From the NCBI RefSeq assembly GCF_010548375.1, contig NZ_JAAGLY010000023.1, positions 1 through 64,000 of the forward strand: a stretch of DNA of 64,000 nt, read 5' to 3'. The number at the start of each line of letters is the position of its first letter. Position 1 is the stretch's first letter. The notes under the pieces were generated by a model that had not been told where the DNA came from, ran no database searches, and worked only from the letters and a program-made list of their open reading frames with translations. Of the stretch, positions 35,459-44,403 are shown one piece after another. This DNA is from Streptomyces sp. SID13726 (GTDB taxonomy: Bacteria; Actinomycetota; Actinomycetes; Streptomycetales; Streptomycetaceae). Both the position numbers and the translations under genes were made by a program.

Positions 35459-36034
35459 GTGCGCAAGGATTCCGTCGTGGCCAATGAACGTGGATCGAGG
35501 GCCCGACATCGCATGTCCCAGCCCTCGGAACCAGATGAGGAGCTGATGCGTGCCCTTTACAGGGAGCACGCCGGGCCTCTCCTTGCGTATGTCCTCCGGT
35601 TGGTCGCGGGCGACCGCCAGAGAGCCGAGGACGTGGTGCAGGAGACGCTCATCCGTGCCTGGAAGAACGCCGGACAGCTCAATCGAGCGACCGGATCGGT
35701 ACGCCCCTGGCTGGTGACGGTCGCCCGGCGCATCGTCATCGACGGTCACCGCAGCCGGCAGGCCCGGCCGCAGGAGGTAGACCCGTCGCCGCTGGAGGTC
35801 ATCCCCGCGGAGGACGAGATCGACAAGGCGCTGTGGTTGATGACGCTGTCGGACGCGCTCGACGACCTGACCCCCGCCCACCGGGAGGTGCTCGTCGAGA
35901 CGTACTTCAAGGGGCGTACCGTCAATGAGGCGGCCGAGACGCTGGGCATTCCCAGTGGCACCGTCCGCTCGCGGGTGTTCTACGCCCTGCGGTCGATGAA
36001 GCTCGCACTGGAGGAGCGGGGGGTGACGGCGTGA
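35459..36034 (+). CDS. sigU: ECF RNA polymerase sigma factor (SigU-like)
   Basis: A 191-residue group IV sigma factor. The GTG at 35459 has GGAGG at 35449-35453; an ATG at 35513 (MSQPSEPDEEL) is an alternative. Sigma-2 region: MRALYREHAGPLLAYV with AEDVVQETLIRAWKN; sigma-4 helix-turn-helix: TVNEAAETLGIPSGTVRSRVFYALRSMK. Its stop overlaps the anti-sigma gene. In S. coelicolor gene order this position is occupied by sigU, and I use that name by synteny. Confidence 0.85.
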   Translation: MRKDSVVANERGSRARHRMSQPSEPDEELMRALYREHAGPLLAYVLRLVAGDRQRAEDVVQETLIRAWKNAGQLNRATGSVRPWLVTVARRIVIDGHRSRQARPQEVDPSPLEVIPAEDEIDKALWLMTLSDALDDLTPAHREVLVETYFKGRTVNEAAETLGIPSGTVRSRVFYALRSMKLALEERGVTA

Positions 36035-36864
36035 TGAGTGTGTACGGGGGTAACCAGGGATTCGGCACAGGTGGTTCGGGTATGTCTGGTTCCATGATGG
36101 GATCTCCGGTGCCGAACGAGCACGAGACCGTCGGCGCCTACGCTCTCGGGATCCTCGACGACGCCGAGGCGACCGCCTTCGAGGCCCATCTCGCGACCTG
36201 TGAATGGTGCGCCCAGCAGCTCGACGAACTCGCCGGCATGGAGCCCATGCTCGCCGCCCTCGCGGACCTGCCGGGAGCCGGCACACCCGCGATCGGGGAG
36301 TCGCTCTCCGCCAAGCCCAGCCCGCGGATCGTGAACAAGCTCGTGGACGAGGTCGCGGAGCGCCGGGCCCAGAAGCGGCGCCGCAGCTTCTACATGGTCG
36401 CGGCCGCGGCCGCGCTGATCATCGGCGGCCCCTTCGTCGCGATGGCGGCGAGCGGCGGCGACGACTCGGGCGGCGGGGCCAAGCAGGGCCAGGTCCTCGC
36501 GGGTACCGCCAAGGACCTCTTCGAATCCATGCCCGACAAGGTCTCCGCGACCGACTCCTCCACCGGTGTCAGCGCGACCGTCGCCATGCAGGAGAAGGAC
36601 TGGGGCACCTCCCTCGGCCTGGAGCTCAAGGGCGTCAAGGGACCGCTCAAGTGCTCCCTGATCGCCGTCTCCAGCAACGGCGAGCGCTGGACGGCCTCCA
36701 CCTGGTCCGTCGGCAAGTGGGGCTACGGCCTCGCGGACGGCAAGACCCCGGAGTCCAAGCAGCCGCTCTACATCGGCGGCGCGGTCGCACCGACGCTGAA
36801 CGACATCGACCACTTCGAGGTCGTCACCTCCGACGGCAAGAAGCTCGTCCAGGTCGCCGCGTAA
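36034..36864 (+). CDS. rsuA: Membrane anti-sigma factor (RsuA-like, zinc type)
   Basis: A 276-residue protein. N-terminal zinc-binding anti-sigma motif H-x3-C-x2-C (HLATCEWC) near residues 50-57, a transmembrane helix near 120-140 (YMVAAAAALIIGGPFVAMAAS) and an extracellular C-terminal domain. The ATG overlaps the sigma stop (TGATG), so the pair is co-translated and presumably sequesters the sigma factor at the membrane. A GTG at 36031 is an alternative start. Confidence 0.87.
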   Translation: MSVYGGNQGFGTGGSGMSGSMMGSPVPNEHETVGAYALGILDDAEATAFEAHLATCEWCAQQLDELAGMEPMLAALADLPGAGTPAIGESLSAKPSPRIVNKLVDEVAERRAQKRRRSFYMVAAAAALIIGGPFVAMAASGGDDSGGGAKQGQVLAGTAKDLFESMPDKVSATDSSTGVSATVAMQEKDWGTSLGLELKGVKGPLKCSLIAVSSNGERWTASTWSVGKWGYGLADGKTPESKQPLYIGGAVAPTLNDIDHFEVVTSDGKKLVQVAA

Positions 36865-36927
36865 CTTCCCGCCGGGCCCCCCTTCGCGTACGGTTGACGG
36901 CTGCCCAGCACGTCAGAAGGGGGCCCG

Positions 36928-39354
36928 GTGGCCGCTCAGGCTCAACCATCTGCGGTCGGCTCGGTTCAGGACTCGGTTCGGGACCGTGAGATCAGCGTCG
37001 AACAGGAACATCTGGACCAGGTGTACCGCCGCCTCGAGGAGAAGATCCACGAGGCGGAGTTCCTGATGAACGACGCGGCCAAGCGCGGCCAGGTCGGCAC
37101 GCCCGGCGCACTCGCCGAACGGGACGCCCAGGTCTTCCGGGCCGGCGTCCACCTCAACCGGCTCAACAACGAGTTCGAGGACTTCCTGTTCGGCCGTATC
37201 GACCTGCTCCTCGGCAAGGACGGCAAGAAGGGCCCCGACGGCGCCTACACCGCCGTGGAACCCGCCGAGGGCGCGGTCCGCGACGACAACACCGCGGACA
37301 TCGCGGAGACCCTGCACATCGGCCGGATCGGGGTCCTGGACGCCGAGTACGCCCCGCTGGTCATCGACTGGCGGGCCCCGGCCGCGGCCCCCTTCTACAG
37401 GTCCACTCCGGTGGATCCCGGGCGTGTCGTACGGCGCCGGGTCATCCGCTCCAAGGGGCGGCGCGTCCTGGGTGTCGAGGACGACCTCATGCGCCCCGAG
37501 CTCAAGGCCCTCCTCGACGGCCACGAGCTGGCCGTCATCGGCGACGGCGCCCTCATGGCCGCGCTCGGCCAGGCCCGCAGCCACACCATGCGGGACATCG
37601 TCTCCTCCATCCAGGCCGAGCAGGACCTGGTCATCCGGGCCCCCGCCGCCTCCGTGACCTACGTCGAGGGCGGCCCCGGCACCGGCAAGACCGCCGTCGC
37701 CCTGCACCGGGCCGCGTATCTCCTCTACCAGGACCGCCGCCGGTACGCGGGCGGCATCCTCATCGTCTCGCCGACCCCGCTGCTGGTCGCGTACACCGAG
37801 GGCGTCCTGCCGTCCCTCGGCGAGGAGGGCCAGGTCGCCATCCGCGCGATCGGCTCCCTGGTCGACGGCGTCGAGGCCACCCTCTACGACTCCCCGTCGG
37901 TCGCCCGCTCCAAGGGCTCGTACCGGATGCTGAAGGTGCTGCGGAAGGCGGCCAGGGGAGCGCTGGAACTGGGCACCGGCGGTTCCGTGCGGGCCCCCGG
38001 GCGCTCCGACTCCGGGCAACTCGCCTTCGGTGACTTCGGTGAGGGGGACGCCGGTTCCGGGGGCGGGGACGGGGCCGAGGCCGTCGTAACCCCGCAGTTG
38101 TCGGCAGGACCCCCCACCCGGCTGCGGGTGGTCGCCTTCGGGCGGAGGCTGGAGCTGGAGGCGGACGAGCTGGAAGGGGTGCGGCGTACGGCGCTCAGCG
38201 GCACCGCGCCCGTCAACCTGCTGCGGCCCCGGGCCCGCAAGCTGCTGCTGGACGCGCTGTGGGCGCGGTCCGGGGCGGGCGGCCGGCACACCGATCCGGA
38301 GCTGGCCGCCGAGCTGCGGTCGTCGTTCGACGAGGACATCGTCTCGGAGGACAGCTTCGTCGAGTTCCTCGACGCCTGGTGGCCCGAGCTCACCCCGAAG
38401 GCGGTCCTCGCCGCCATGGCCGACGAGCGGCGGCTGGGCCGCTGGGCGCGCCGCATCCTCAACCCCGGCGAGGTCCGCAAGGTCGCCCGCTCGCTGCGGC
38501 GCGACGGCCACTCCGTGCACGACATCGCCATGCTCGACGAGCTCCAGGCGATCCTCGGCGTCCCGGCCCGCCCGCGGAAGAGACGCGACCTCGATCCGCT
38601 CGACCAGCTCACCGGCCTCGATGAGCTGATGCCGGTGCGCGAGGAGTCGCAGCGCGAGCGGGCCGAGCGGCTCGCCCAGGAGCGCGTCGAGTACGCCCAC
38701 GTCATCGTCGACGAGGCCCAGGACCTCACGCCGATGCAGTGGCGCATGGTCGGCCGCCGCGGCCGGCACGCCACCTGGACGGTCGTCGGCGACCCGGCCC
38801 AGTCCTCCTGGTCCGACCCTGACGAGGCCGCCGAGGCCCGCGACGAGGCCCTCGGCACCCGTCCCAGGCGCCGCTTCCAGCTCACCGTCAACTACCGCAA
38901 CCCCTCCGAGATCGCCGACCTCGCCGCCAAGGTGCTGGCCCTCGCCATGCCAGGGGCCGAGTCCCCGCGGGCCGTACGGTCCACCGGTGTCGAGCCGCGC
39001 TTCACCGCCGTGGGCAGGTCCCTGGCGGAGACCGTCCGCGCCGAGGCCGCACGGCTGCTCGGGCTCGTCGACGGCACCGTCGGCGTCGTCGTCGCCATGC
39101 AGCGGCGCGAGGAGGCGGCACGCTGGCTCGCGGGACTCGGCGACCGGGTCGTGGCGCTCGGCAGCCTGGAGGCCAAGGGCCTGGAGTACGACGCCACGGT
39201 CGTCGTCTCCCCCGCGGAGATCGCCGACGAGTCACCGGCCGGCCTGCGGGTCCTGTACGTCGCCCTGACCCGGGCGACGCAGCAGCTCACCGTGGTCTCC
39301 GGGGAGCGCGACCAGCCGGACGGAGCGGGCGTACCGGACCTGTTGCGGGACTGA
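36928..39354 (+). CDS. HelD/HelR-like superfamily 1 helicase
   Basis: An 808-residue UvrD-fold protein of the HelD group, which remodels or recycles RNA polymerase. GTG start with AGAAGGGGG upstream. A long N-terminal coiled coil (EQEHLDQVYRRLEEKIHEAE) that in HelD enters the polymerase secondary channel is followed by Walker A GGPGTGKT (near 249), Walker B VIVDEAQDLT, QLTVNYRN, EAKGLEYDATVV and LYVALTRATQQL. In Streptomyces one HelD relative (HelR) protects against rifamycins. I see no rifamycin-associated palindrome upstream, so a housekeeping role is as likely. Confidence 0.87.
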   Translation: MAAQAQPSAVGSVQDSVRDREISVEQEHLDQVYRRLEEKIHEAEFLMNDAAKRGQVGTPGALAERDAQVFRAGVHLNRLNNEFEDFLFGRIDLLLGKDGKKGPDGAYTAVEPAEGAVRDDNTADIAETLHIGRIGVLDAEYAPLVIDWRAPAAAPFYRSTPVDPGRVVRRRVIRSKGRRVLGVEDDLMRPELKALLDGHELAVIGDGALMAALGQARSHTMRDIVSSIQAEQDLVIRAPAASVTYVEGGPGTGKTAVALHRAAYLLYQDRRRYAGGILIVSPTPLLVAYTEGVLPSLGEEGQVAIRAIGSLVDGVEATLYDSPSVARSKGSYRMLKVLRKAARGALELGTGGSVRAPGRSDSGQLAFGDFGEGDAGSGGGDGAEAVVTPQLSAGPPTRLRVVAFGRRLELEADELEGVRRTALSGTAPVNLLRPRARKLLLDALWARSGAGGRHTDPELAAELRSSFDEDIVSEDSFVEFLDAWWPELTPKAVLAAMADERRLGRWARRILNPGEVRKVARSLRRDGHSVHDIAMLDELQAILGVPARPRKRRDLDPLDQLTGLDELMPVREESQRERAERLAQERVEYAHVIVDEAQDLTPMQWRMVGRRGRHATWTVVGDPAQSSWSDPDEAAEARDEALGTRPRRRFQLTVNYRNPSEIADLAAKVLALAMPGAESPRAVRSTGVEPRFTAVGRSLAETVRAEAARLLGLVDGTVGVVVAMQRREEAARWLAGLGDRVVALGSLEAKGLEYDATVVVSPAEIADESPAGLRVLYVALTRATQQLTVVSGERDQPDGAGVPDLLRD

Positions 39355-39402
39355 ACCAGCGGTACGGGAATGGCCTTGCAGGATCCGTTTGTTAGCCTTG
39401 TC

Positions 39403-39493
39403 GTGACACCGGCCCGATCCAAGCCCCCGGGCCCAACCTTCGTCCCTCAGAGGGACCACTTGCCGCGAGGCGAGCATGGCGGGTCGGTGTCAC
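39403..39493 (+). ncRNA. Candidate structured RNA upstream of the malic enzyme gene
   Basis: Terminal arms 39403-39416 and 39480-39493 pair over 14 bp with one G-U. Inside are two hairpins: GTCCCT/AGGGAC (39442-39456, loop CAG) and CTTGCC/GGCGAG with a GCGA tetraloop (39459-39474), plus a C-rich 5' segment. This multi-branch layout resembles a riboswitch or small RNA. It lies about 120 bp before the malic enzyme start. The strand is uncertain because the palindromic fold works on both. No known family recognised. Confidence 0.5.
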
Positions 39494-39611
39494 TTCCCTC
39501 TCTGCACTGTGAACAAAACGTTCGCAATCCATCGCGGCTAACGCCTACTCATCAGTAGGTGCGACGATCGGACGGCATCAGCACCACAGGTGAAAGCAGA
39601 GGAAGTCGGCC

Positions 39612-41027
39612 ATGGCAACGGCGCCCAGCGTCTCCTACTCGATGACGGTCCGGCTGGAGGTGCCCGCGAGCGGAACCGCCGTATCGCAGCTCACCACCGC
39701 CGTGGAGTCCTCCGGAGGCTCGGTGACCGGCCTCGACGTCACCGCGTCCGGTCACGAGAAGCTCCGGATCGACGTCACGATCGCGGCCAGTTCCACCAAC
39801 CACGCCGACGAGATCGTCGAGGAGCTCCGCAAGATCGAGGGCGTCACCCTCGGCAAGGTCTCCGACCGTACGTTCCTCATGCACCTCGGCGGCAAGATCG
39901 AGATGGCGTCCAAGCACCCCATCCGCAACCGCGACGACCTCTCCATGATCTACACCCCGGGCGTGGCCCGCGTGTGCATGGCGATCGCCGAGAACCCCGA
40001 GGACGCCCGCCGCCTCACCATCAAGCGCAACTCCGTTGCGGTCGTGACGGACGGCTCGGCCGTGCTGGGCCTGGGCAACATCGGCCCCAAGGCCGCCCTG
40101 CCGGTCATGGAGGGCAAGGCAGCCCTCTTCAAGCGGTTCGCCGGCATCGACGCCTGGCCGCTGTGCCTGGACACCCAGGACACCGACGCGATCGTCGAGA
40201 TCGTCAAGGCCATCGCCCCCGGGTTCGCCGGCATCAACCTGGAGGACATCTCCGCGCCGCGCTGCTTCGAGATCGAGGCGCGCCTGCGCGAGGCCCTCGA
40301 CATCCCCGTCTTCCACGACGACCAGCACGGCACCGCGATCGTCGTCCTCGCCGCGCTCACGAACGCACTTCGCGTCGTGGGCAAGGAGATTGACGGTGTG
40401 CGCGTCGTCATGTCCGGCGCCGGCGCGGCCGGTACGGCCATCCTCAAGCTGCTGCTCGCGGCCGGCGTGAAGAACGCCGTCGTCGCCGACATCCACGGCG
40501 TGGTGCACGCGGGCCGCGAGGACCTGGTGGACGCAGCCGCCGACTCGCCGCTGCGCTGGATCGCCGACAACACCAACCCCGAGGGGCTGACGGGGACGCT
40601 GAAGGAGGCCGTGCGCGGCGCCGACGTCTTCATCGGCGTCTCGGCCCCGAACGTCCTGGACGGCGACGACGTGGCCGCCATGGCCGAGGGTGCGATTGTG
40701 TTCGCGCTCGCGAATCCCGACCCCGAGGTCGAGCCGACGGTCGCCCGTCAGACGGCCGCCGTGGTGGCCACCGGCCGCTCCGACTTCCCCAACCAGATCA
40801 ACAACGTGCTGGTCTTCCCGGGTGTATTCCGCGGTCTGCTGGACGCGCAGTCCCGTACGGTCAACACCGAGATGATGCTCGCGGCCGCGAAGGCTCTCGC
40901 GGACGTCGTCACCCAGGACGAGCTGAACCCGAACTACATCATCCCCAGCGTGTTCAACGACAAGGTCGCGGGCGCGGTGGCCGGTGCGGTGCGGGACGCG
41001 GCGAAGGCCGCGGGGGCGACGGCGTAG
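39612..41027 (+). CDS. NAD-dependent malic enzyme with N-terminal ACT domain
   Basis: Decarboxylates malate to pyruvate with reduction of NAD(P). 471 residues; ATG with AGAGGAAG upstream. Residues 8-80 form an ACT regulatory domain (YSMTVRLEVPASGTAVSQL), which may bind an amino acid. The catalytic part shows YTPGVARVC, VVTDGSAVLGLGNIGP, VFHDDQHGTA and the Rossmann motif GAGAAGTAI, then NQINNVLVFPG. NAD preference cannot be settled from the sequence. Syntenic with the S. coelicolor malate oxidoreductase before hupA. Confidence 0.92.
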   Translation: MATAPSVSYSMTVRLEVPASGTAVSQLTTAVESSGGSVTGLDVTASGHEKLRIDVTIAASSTNHADEIVEELRKIEGVTLGKVSDRTFLMHLGGKIEMASKHPIRNRDDLSMIYTPGVARVCMAIAENPEDARRLTIKRNSVAVVTDGSAVLGLGNIGPKAALPVMEGKAALFKRFAGIDAWPLCLDTQDTDAIVEIVKAIAPGFAGINLEDISAPRCFEIEARLREALDIPVFHDDQHGTAIVVLAALTNALRVVGKEIDGVRVVMSGAGAAGTAILKLLLAAGVKNAVVADIHGVVHAGREDLVDAAADSPLRWIADNTNPEGLTGTLKEAVRGADVFIGVSAPNVLDGDDVAAMAEGAIVFALANPDPEVEPTVARQTAAVVATGRSDFPNQINNVLVFPGVFRGLLDAQSRTVNTEMMLAAAKALADVVTQDELNPNYIIPSVFNDKVAGAVAGAVRDAAKAAGATA

Positions 41028-41355
41028 GGCCCTCGTCCCGGTCTCCGGACCCCGCGTCTACAGTGGGTGTCGGATGTTTGTTCGGCTGTGAGGATCGCCA
41101 CGGCGGTCCTCCGGCCCGGCGCGTCGCGGAACCGGGCGCTTCACGCCACCCTCTAGGGTGGCGCCACGCCCAGGCCTCTGTTCGTGTGACCCCCTAGGGT
41201 GTTCATGCGAGTCCTACGGGTGCCGGATTGGCTTTCCCGCAGCAGGTAGGGGCAGGATGCGTCCCTGGGCGCGAGCGCATCGGCTTCGCTGTGCCTCGTG
41301 TGCGGCACCGCCGCGAGGCACACCCCAACGGCAAGAAGAACACGGGAGTAACAAC
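41028..41355. promoter_or_regulatory. hupA upstream region with a 20-bp palindrome
   Basis: 328 bp without a gene. CGCCACCCTCTAGGGTGGCG at 41144-41163 is palindromic apart from its two central bases, and a related ACCCCCTAGGGTG lies at about 41189-41201. The paired CCCTnTAGGG-like sites may bind a regulator of hupA, or the first may terminate the malic enzyme transcript. Confidence 0.45.
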
Positions 41356-41637
41356 ATGAACCGCAGTGAGCTGGTGGCCGCGCTGGCCGACCGCGCCGAG
41401 GTGACCCGCAAGGACGCCGACGCCGTTCTGGCCGCGTTCGCCGAGACCGTCGGCGAGATCGTCGCCAAGGGTGACGAGAAGGTCACCATCCCCGGCTTCC
41501 TGACCTTCGAGCGCACCCACCGTGCCGCTCGCACCGCGCGCAACCCGCAGACCGGCGACCCGATCCAGATCCCGGCCGGCTACAGCGTCAAGGTCTCGGC
41601 GGGCTCCAAGCTCAAGGAAGCCGCCAAGGGCAAGTAG
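41356..41637 (+). CDS. hupA: HU-family nucleoid protein HupA
   Basis: A 93-residue histone-like DNA-binding protein that bends and compacts DNA. ATG preceded by GGGAG. It has the classical HU core (MNRSELVAALADRAEVTRKDAD, then GFLTFERTHRAARTARNPQTG with the RNPQTG beta-arm tip). There is no Lys-rich C-terminal tail, so it is the HupA type rather than the long HupS type. Confidence 0.95.
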   Translation: MNRSELVAALADRAEVTRKDADAVLAAFAETVGEIVAKGDEKVTIPGFLTFERTHRAARTARNPQTGDPIQIPAGYSVKVSAGSKLKEAAKGK

Positions 41638-41683
41638 TTCTGACGGTGCGTCTCGGGACGACGTACACGTCTCAGTAACGCCA

Positions 41684-41717
41684 ATGGGGCGGCTCCTCTC
41701 ACCGAGGGCCGCCCCAT
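41684..41717. terminator. Bidirectional terminator hupA / murA
   Basis: Perfect 10-base arms (ATGGGGCGGC, 41684-41693; complement 41708-41717) between convergent hupA and murA. Confidence 0.8.
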
Positions 41718-41738
41718 CGTCGTACGTACGACCGGGTG

Positions 41739-43085
41739 CTATCCGAGCGCCTTGCCCGGCAGCTCCACCTTCGCCCCCAGCTCCACGAGCTTCTCCATGA
41801 AGTTCTCGTAGCCGCGGTTGATGAGGTCGATGCCGTGGACCCGGGACGTGCCCTGGGCCGCCAGCGCCGCGATGAGGTACGAGAAGCCGCCGCGGAGGTC
41901 GGGGATGACCAGGTCGGCGCCCTGGAGGCGGGTGGGGCCGGAGACGACCGCCGAGTGGAGGAAGTTGCGCTGGCCGAAGCGGCAGTTCGAGCCGCCCAGG
42001 CACTCGCGGTACAGCTGGATGTGCGCACCCATCTGGTTGAGCGCGGAGGTGAATCCGAGGCGGGACTCGTAGACCGTCTCGTGGATGATCGACAGGCCGG
42101 TGGCCTGGGTGAGGGCGACCACCAGCGGCTGCTGCCAGTCCGTCTGGAAGCCCGGGTGCACGTCGGTTTCGAGCGCGATGGACTTCAACTGGCCGCCGGG
42201 GTGCCAGAAGCGGATGCCCTCGTCGTCGATCTCGAAGGCACCGCCCACCTTCCGGTAGGTGTTCAGGAACGTCATCATCGAGCGCTGCTGGGCGCCGCGG
42301 ACGTAGATGTTGCCCTCGGTCGCCAGCGCCGCGGACGCCCAGGAGGCGGCCTCCAGACGGTCCGGCAGGGCACGGTGGTTGTAGCCGCCGAGCCGGTCCA
42401 CACCCGTGACGCGGATGGTCCGGTCGGTGTCCATCGCGATGATGGCGCCCATCTTCTGAAGGACGCAGATCAGGTCCTCGATCTCCGGCTCCACCGCGGC
42501 GTTGGAGAGCTCGGTGACGCCCTCGGCGAGGACCGCCGTCAGCAGGACCTGCTCGGTCGCGCCCACCGACGGGTAGGGCAGCCGGATCTTCGTACCGCGA
42601 AGCCGCCGCGGCGCCTCCAGGAACTGCCCGTCCGCGCGCTTCTCGATCGTCGCGCCGAACTGCCGCAGCACCTCGAAGTGGAAGTCGATGGGCCGGCCGC
42701 CGATGTCGCAGCCGCCGAGGCCGGGGATGAAGGCGTGCCCGAGCCGGTGCAGCAGCGGACCGCACAGGAGGATCGGGATCCGCGAGGAACCCGCGTGGGC
42801 GTCGATGTCGGCGACGTTCGCGCTCTCGACGTGCGTCGGGTCCATCACCAGCTCGCCCGGCTCCTCACCCGGACGGACCGTCACCCCGTGCAGCTGGAGC
42901 AGTCCTCGTACGACACGCACGTCACGGATGTCCGGAACGTTGCGCAGTCGACTCGGCTCGCTGCCCAGCAGGGCGGCGACCATGGCCTTCGGTACGAGGT
43001 TCTTCGCACCGCGGACACGGATCTCGCCCTCCAGCGGGGTTCCGCCGTGGACAAGCAGTACGTCGTCAGAGCCGTTGACGGTCAT
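41739..43085 (-). CDS. murA: UDP-N-acetylglucosamine 1-carboxyvinyltransferase
   Basis: First committed step of peptidoglycan synthesis: transfers enolpyruvate to UDP-GlcNAc. 448 residues, start MTVNGSDDVLLVHGG at 43085. Substrate site RGAKNLVPKAMVAAL near residue 25, and active-site loop PGLGGCDIGGRP with Cys126, the residue alkylated by fosfomycin. Family assignment is secure. Monocistronic, divergent from the yqgE-like gene. Confidence 0.95.
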   Translation of the reverse strand: MTVNGSDDVLLVHGGTPLEGEIRVRGAKNLVPKAMVAALLGSEPSRLRNVPDIRDVRVVRGLLQLHGVTVRPGEEPGELVMDPTHVESANVADIDAHAGSSRIPILLCGPLLHRLGHAFIPGLGGCDIGGRPIDFHFEVLRQFGATIEKRADGQFLEAPRRLRGTKIRLPYPSVGATEQVLLTAVLAEGVTELSNAAVEPEIEDLICVLQKMGAIIAMDTDRTIRVTGVDRLGGYNHRALPDRLEAASWASAALATEGNIYVRGAQQRSMMTFLNTYRKVGGAFEIDDEGIRFWHPGGQLKSIALETDVHPGFQTDWQQPLVVALTQATGLSIIHETVYESRLGFTSALNQMGAHIQLYRECLGGSNCRFGQRNFLHSAVVSGPTRLQGADLVIPDLRGGFSYLIAALAAQGTSRVHGIDLINRGYENFMEKLVELGAKVELPGKALG

Positions 43086-43338
43086 GTATCTCGCGTTCCG
43101 ATGAGTCGGGCAGGGGCCAGAAGGGAAAGGGTAATCGCCGCCCACCCCTCTTCTGTAAGCCCAAGTGCGGCCCAGCCACGTCATAGCTCTGTCACAACAC
43201 GAACTGCTAGGCGGCGGGCACATGGGGTCACTGGCGCCTGGCGTGCGCTCACGGCGCATCGTTGCGCTCTGAGCTGCAACCACTCCCTTAAGGGCATTGC
43301 CTCCCCACCGCGCGGGAAGATGCGGGATCATGTCTGGC

Positions 43339-43911
43339 ATGACCGAGGTGTCCTCGCTCACAGGGCGGTTGCTCGTGGCAACACCCGCCCTGGCGGACCC
43401 GAACTTCGACCGCGCGGTGGTGCTCCTTCTCGACCACGACGAGAAGGGCTCCCTCGGTGTCGTTCTCAACCGCCCCACCCCGGTGGACGTCGGCGACATC
43501 CTGGAGGGCTGGGCCGACCTCGCCGGCGAACCGGGTGTCGTCTTCCAGGGCGGCCCGGTCTCCCTGGACTCGGCGCTCGGGGTCGCCGTCATCCCCGGCG
43601 GCGGCGCCGTGGACGGAGCCCCGCTGGGCTGGCGCAGAGTGCACGGGGCGATCGGCCTGGTCGACCTGGAGGCCCCGCCGGAACTGCTCGCCTCGGCCCT
43701 CGGAAGCCTGCGCATCTTCGCCGGTTACGCCGGCTGGGGCCCCGGCCAGCTGGAGGACGAACTGGTCGAGGGCGCCTGGTACGTCGTCGAGTCGGAACCC
43801 GGCGACGTCTCCTCCCCGTCCCCGGAGAGACTCTGGCGCGAGGTGCTGCGCCGCCAGCGCAACGAACTGGCGATGGTGGCGACGTACCCGGACGACCCTT
43901 CGCTCAACTGA
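43339..43911 (+). CDS. YqgE/AlgH (UPF0301) protein
   Basis: A 190-residue protein with the family hallmarks LTGRLLVATPALADPNFDRAVV, GSLGVVLNRP, FQGGPV and FAGYAGWGPGQLE. The role is unknown across bacteria. The ATG at 43339 (MTEVSSL) is taken by similarity to Streptomyces orthologues; 43330 (MSGMTEV) is an alternative. Confidence 0.88.
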   Translation: MTEVSSLTGRLLVATPALADPNFDRAVVLLLDHDEKGSLGVVLNRPTPVDVGDILEGWADLAGEPGVVFQGGPVSLDSALGVAVIPGGGAVDGAPLGWRRVHGAIGLVDLEAPPELLASALGSLRIFAGYAGWGPGQLEDELVEGAWYVVESEPGDVSSPSPERLWREVLRRQRNELAMVATYPDDPSLN

Positions 43912-43939
43912 TCCATGTGAGCTTCAGTACCCTTGCCTC

Positions 43940-44218
43940 ATGAGCACTCTCGAGCCCGAGCGCGGGACTGGTACGGGGACCCTCGTAGAGCCGACGCCGC
44001 AGGTGTCCCACGGTGACGGTGACCACGAGCGCTTCGCCCACTACGTCCAGAAGGACAAGATCATGGCGAGCGCCCTCGACGGGACCCCCGTCGTGGCGCT
44101 GTGCGGCAAGGTGTGGGTGCCCGGCCGCGATCCCAAGAAGTACCCGGTGTGCCCCATGTGCAAGGAGATCTACGAGTCCATGGGTTCCGGGGACGACGAC
44201 AAGGGCGGCGACAAGTAG
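43940..44218 (+). CDS. DUF3039 zinc-ribbon protein
   Basis: A 92-residue actinobacterial protein with HYVQKDKIMASALDGTPVVALCGKVWVPGRDP and CPMCKEIYESM. The Cys residues suggest a zinc site. Conserved after yqgE in Streptomyces; role unknown. Confidence 0.87.
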   Translation: MSTLEPERGTGTGTLVEPTPQVSHGDGDHERFAHYVQKDKIMASALDGTPVVALCGKVWVPGRDPKKYPVCPMCKEIYESMGSGDDDKGGDK

Positions 44219-44246
44219 GACCGTCGCTGCCTGACTGAGCTTCGTG

Positions 44247-44283
44247 AGGCCCCTGGGGTGCGCTGTGTGCGCCCCAGGGGCCT
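44247..44283 (+). terminator. Terminator after the DUF3039 gene
   Basis: Arms AGGCCCCTGGGG (44247-44258) and CCCCAGGGGCCT (44272-44283) are perfect complements, extended by GCGC pairing inside, and TTT follows. Confidence 0.88.
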
Positions 44284-44297
44284 TTCGCGTGTCACGG

Positions 44298-44313
44298 ATT
44301 GGTTGAGACCTCT
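44298..44313. promoter_or_regulatory. DasR-responsive-element candidate
   Basis: ATTGGTTGAGACCTCT agrees with the dre consensus ACTGGTCTAGACCAGT at 11 of 16 positions, including TGGT and AGACC. It lies about 90 bp before an amino-sugar importer with a hexosaminidase, a typical DasR target set. Confidence 0.5.
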
Positions 44314-44366
44314 TGTGGGCGTGTTCATGCAACCCATAACCTCCGTTGCGTTGAGCGAAACCGTCA

Positions 44367-44381
44367 TTGCATATGCTGCAA
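44367..44381. promoter_or_regulatory. Inverted repeat TTGCA-N5-TGCAA
   Basis: Lies 23 bp before the binding-protein start, where a repressor would block transcription. It may be an operator for a second regulator of the amino-sugar operon. Only the sequence symmetry supports it. Confidence 0.35.
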
Positions 44382-44403
44382 CGCACGCCCGGAGGATCAC
44401 TCC

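Noticed and set aside
36865..36927. Rifamycin-associated element upstream of the HelD-like gene
   Set aside because: The short gap has no matching palindrome, so rifamycin-linked regulation is not supported.
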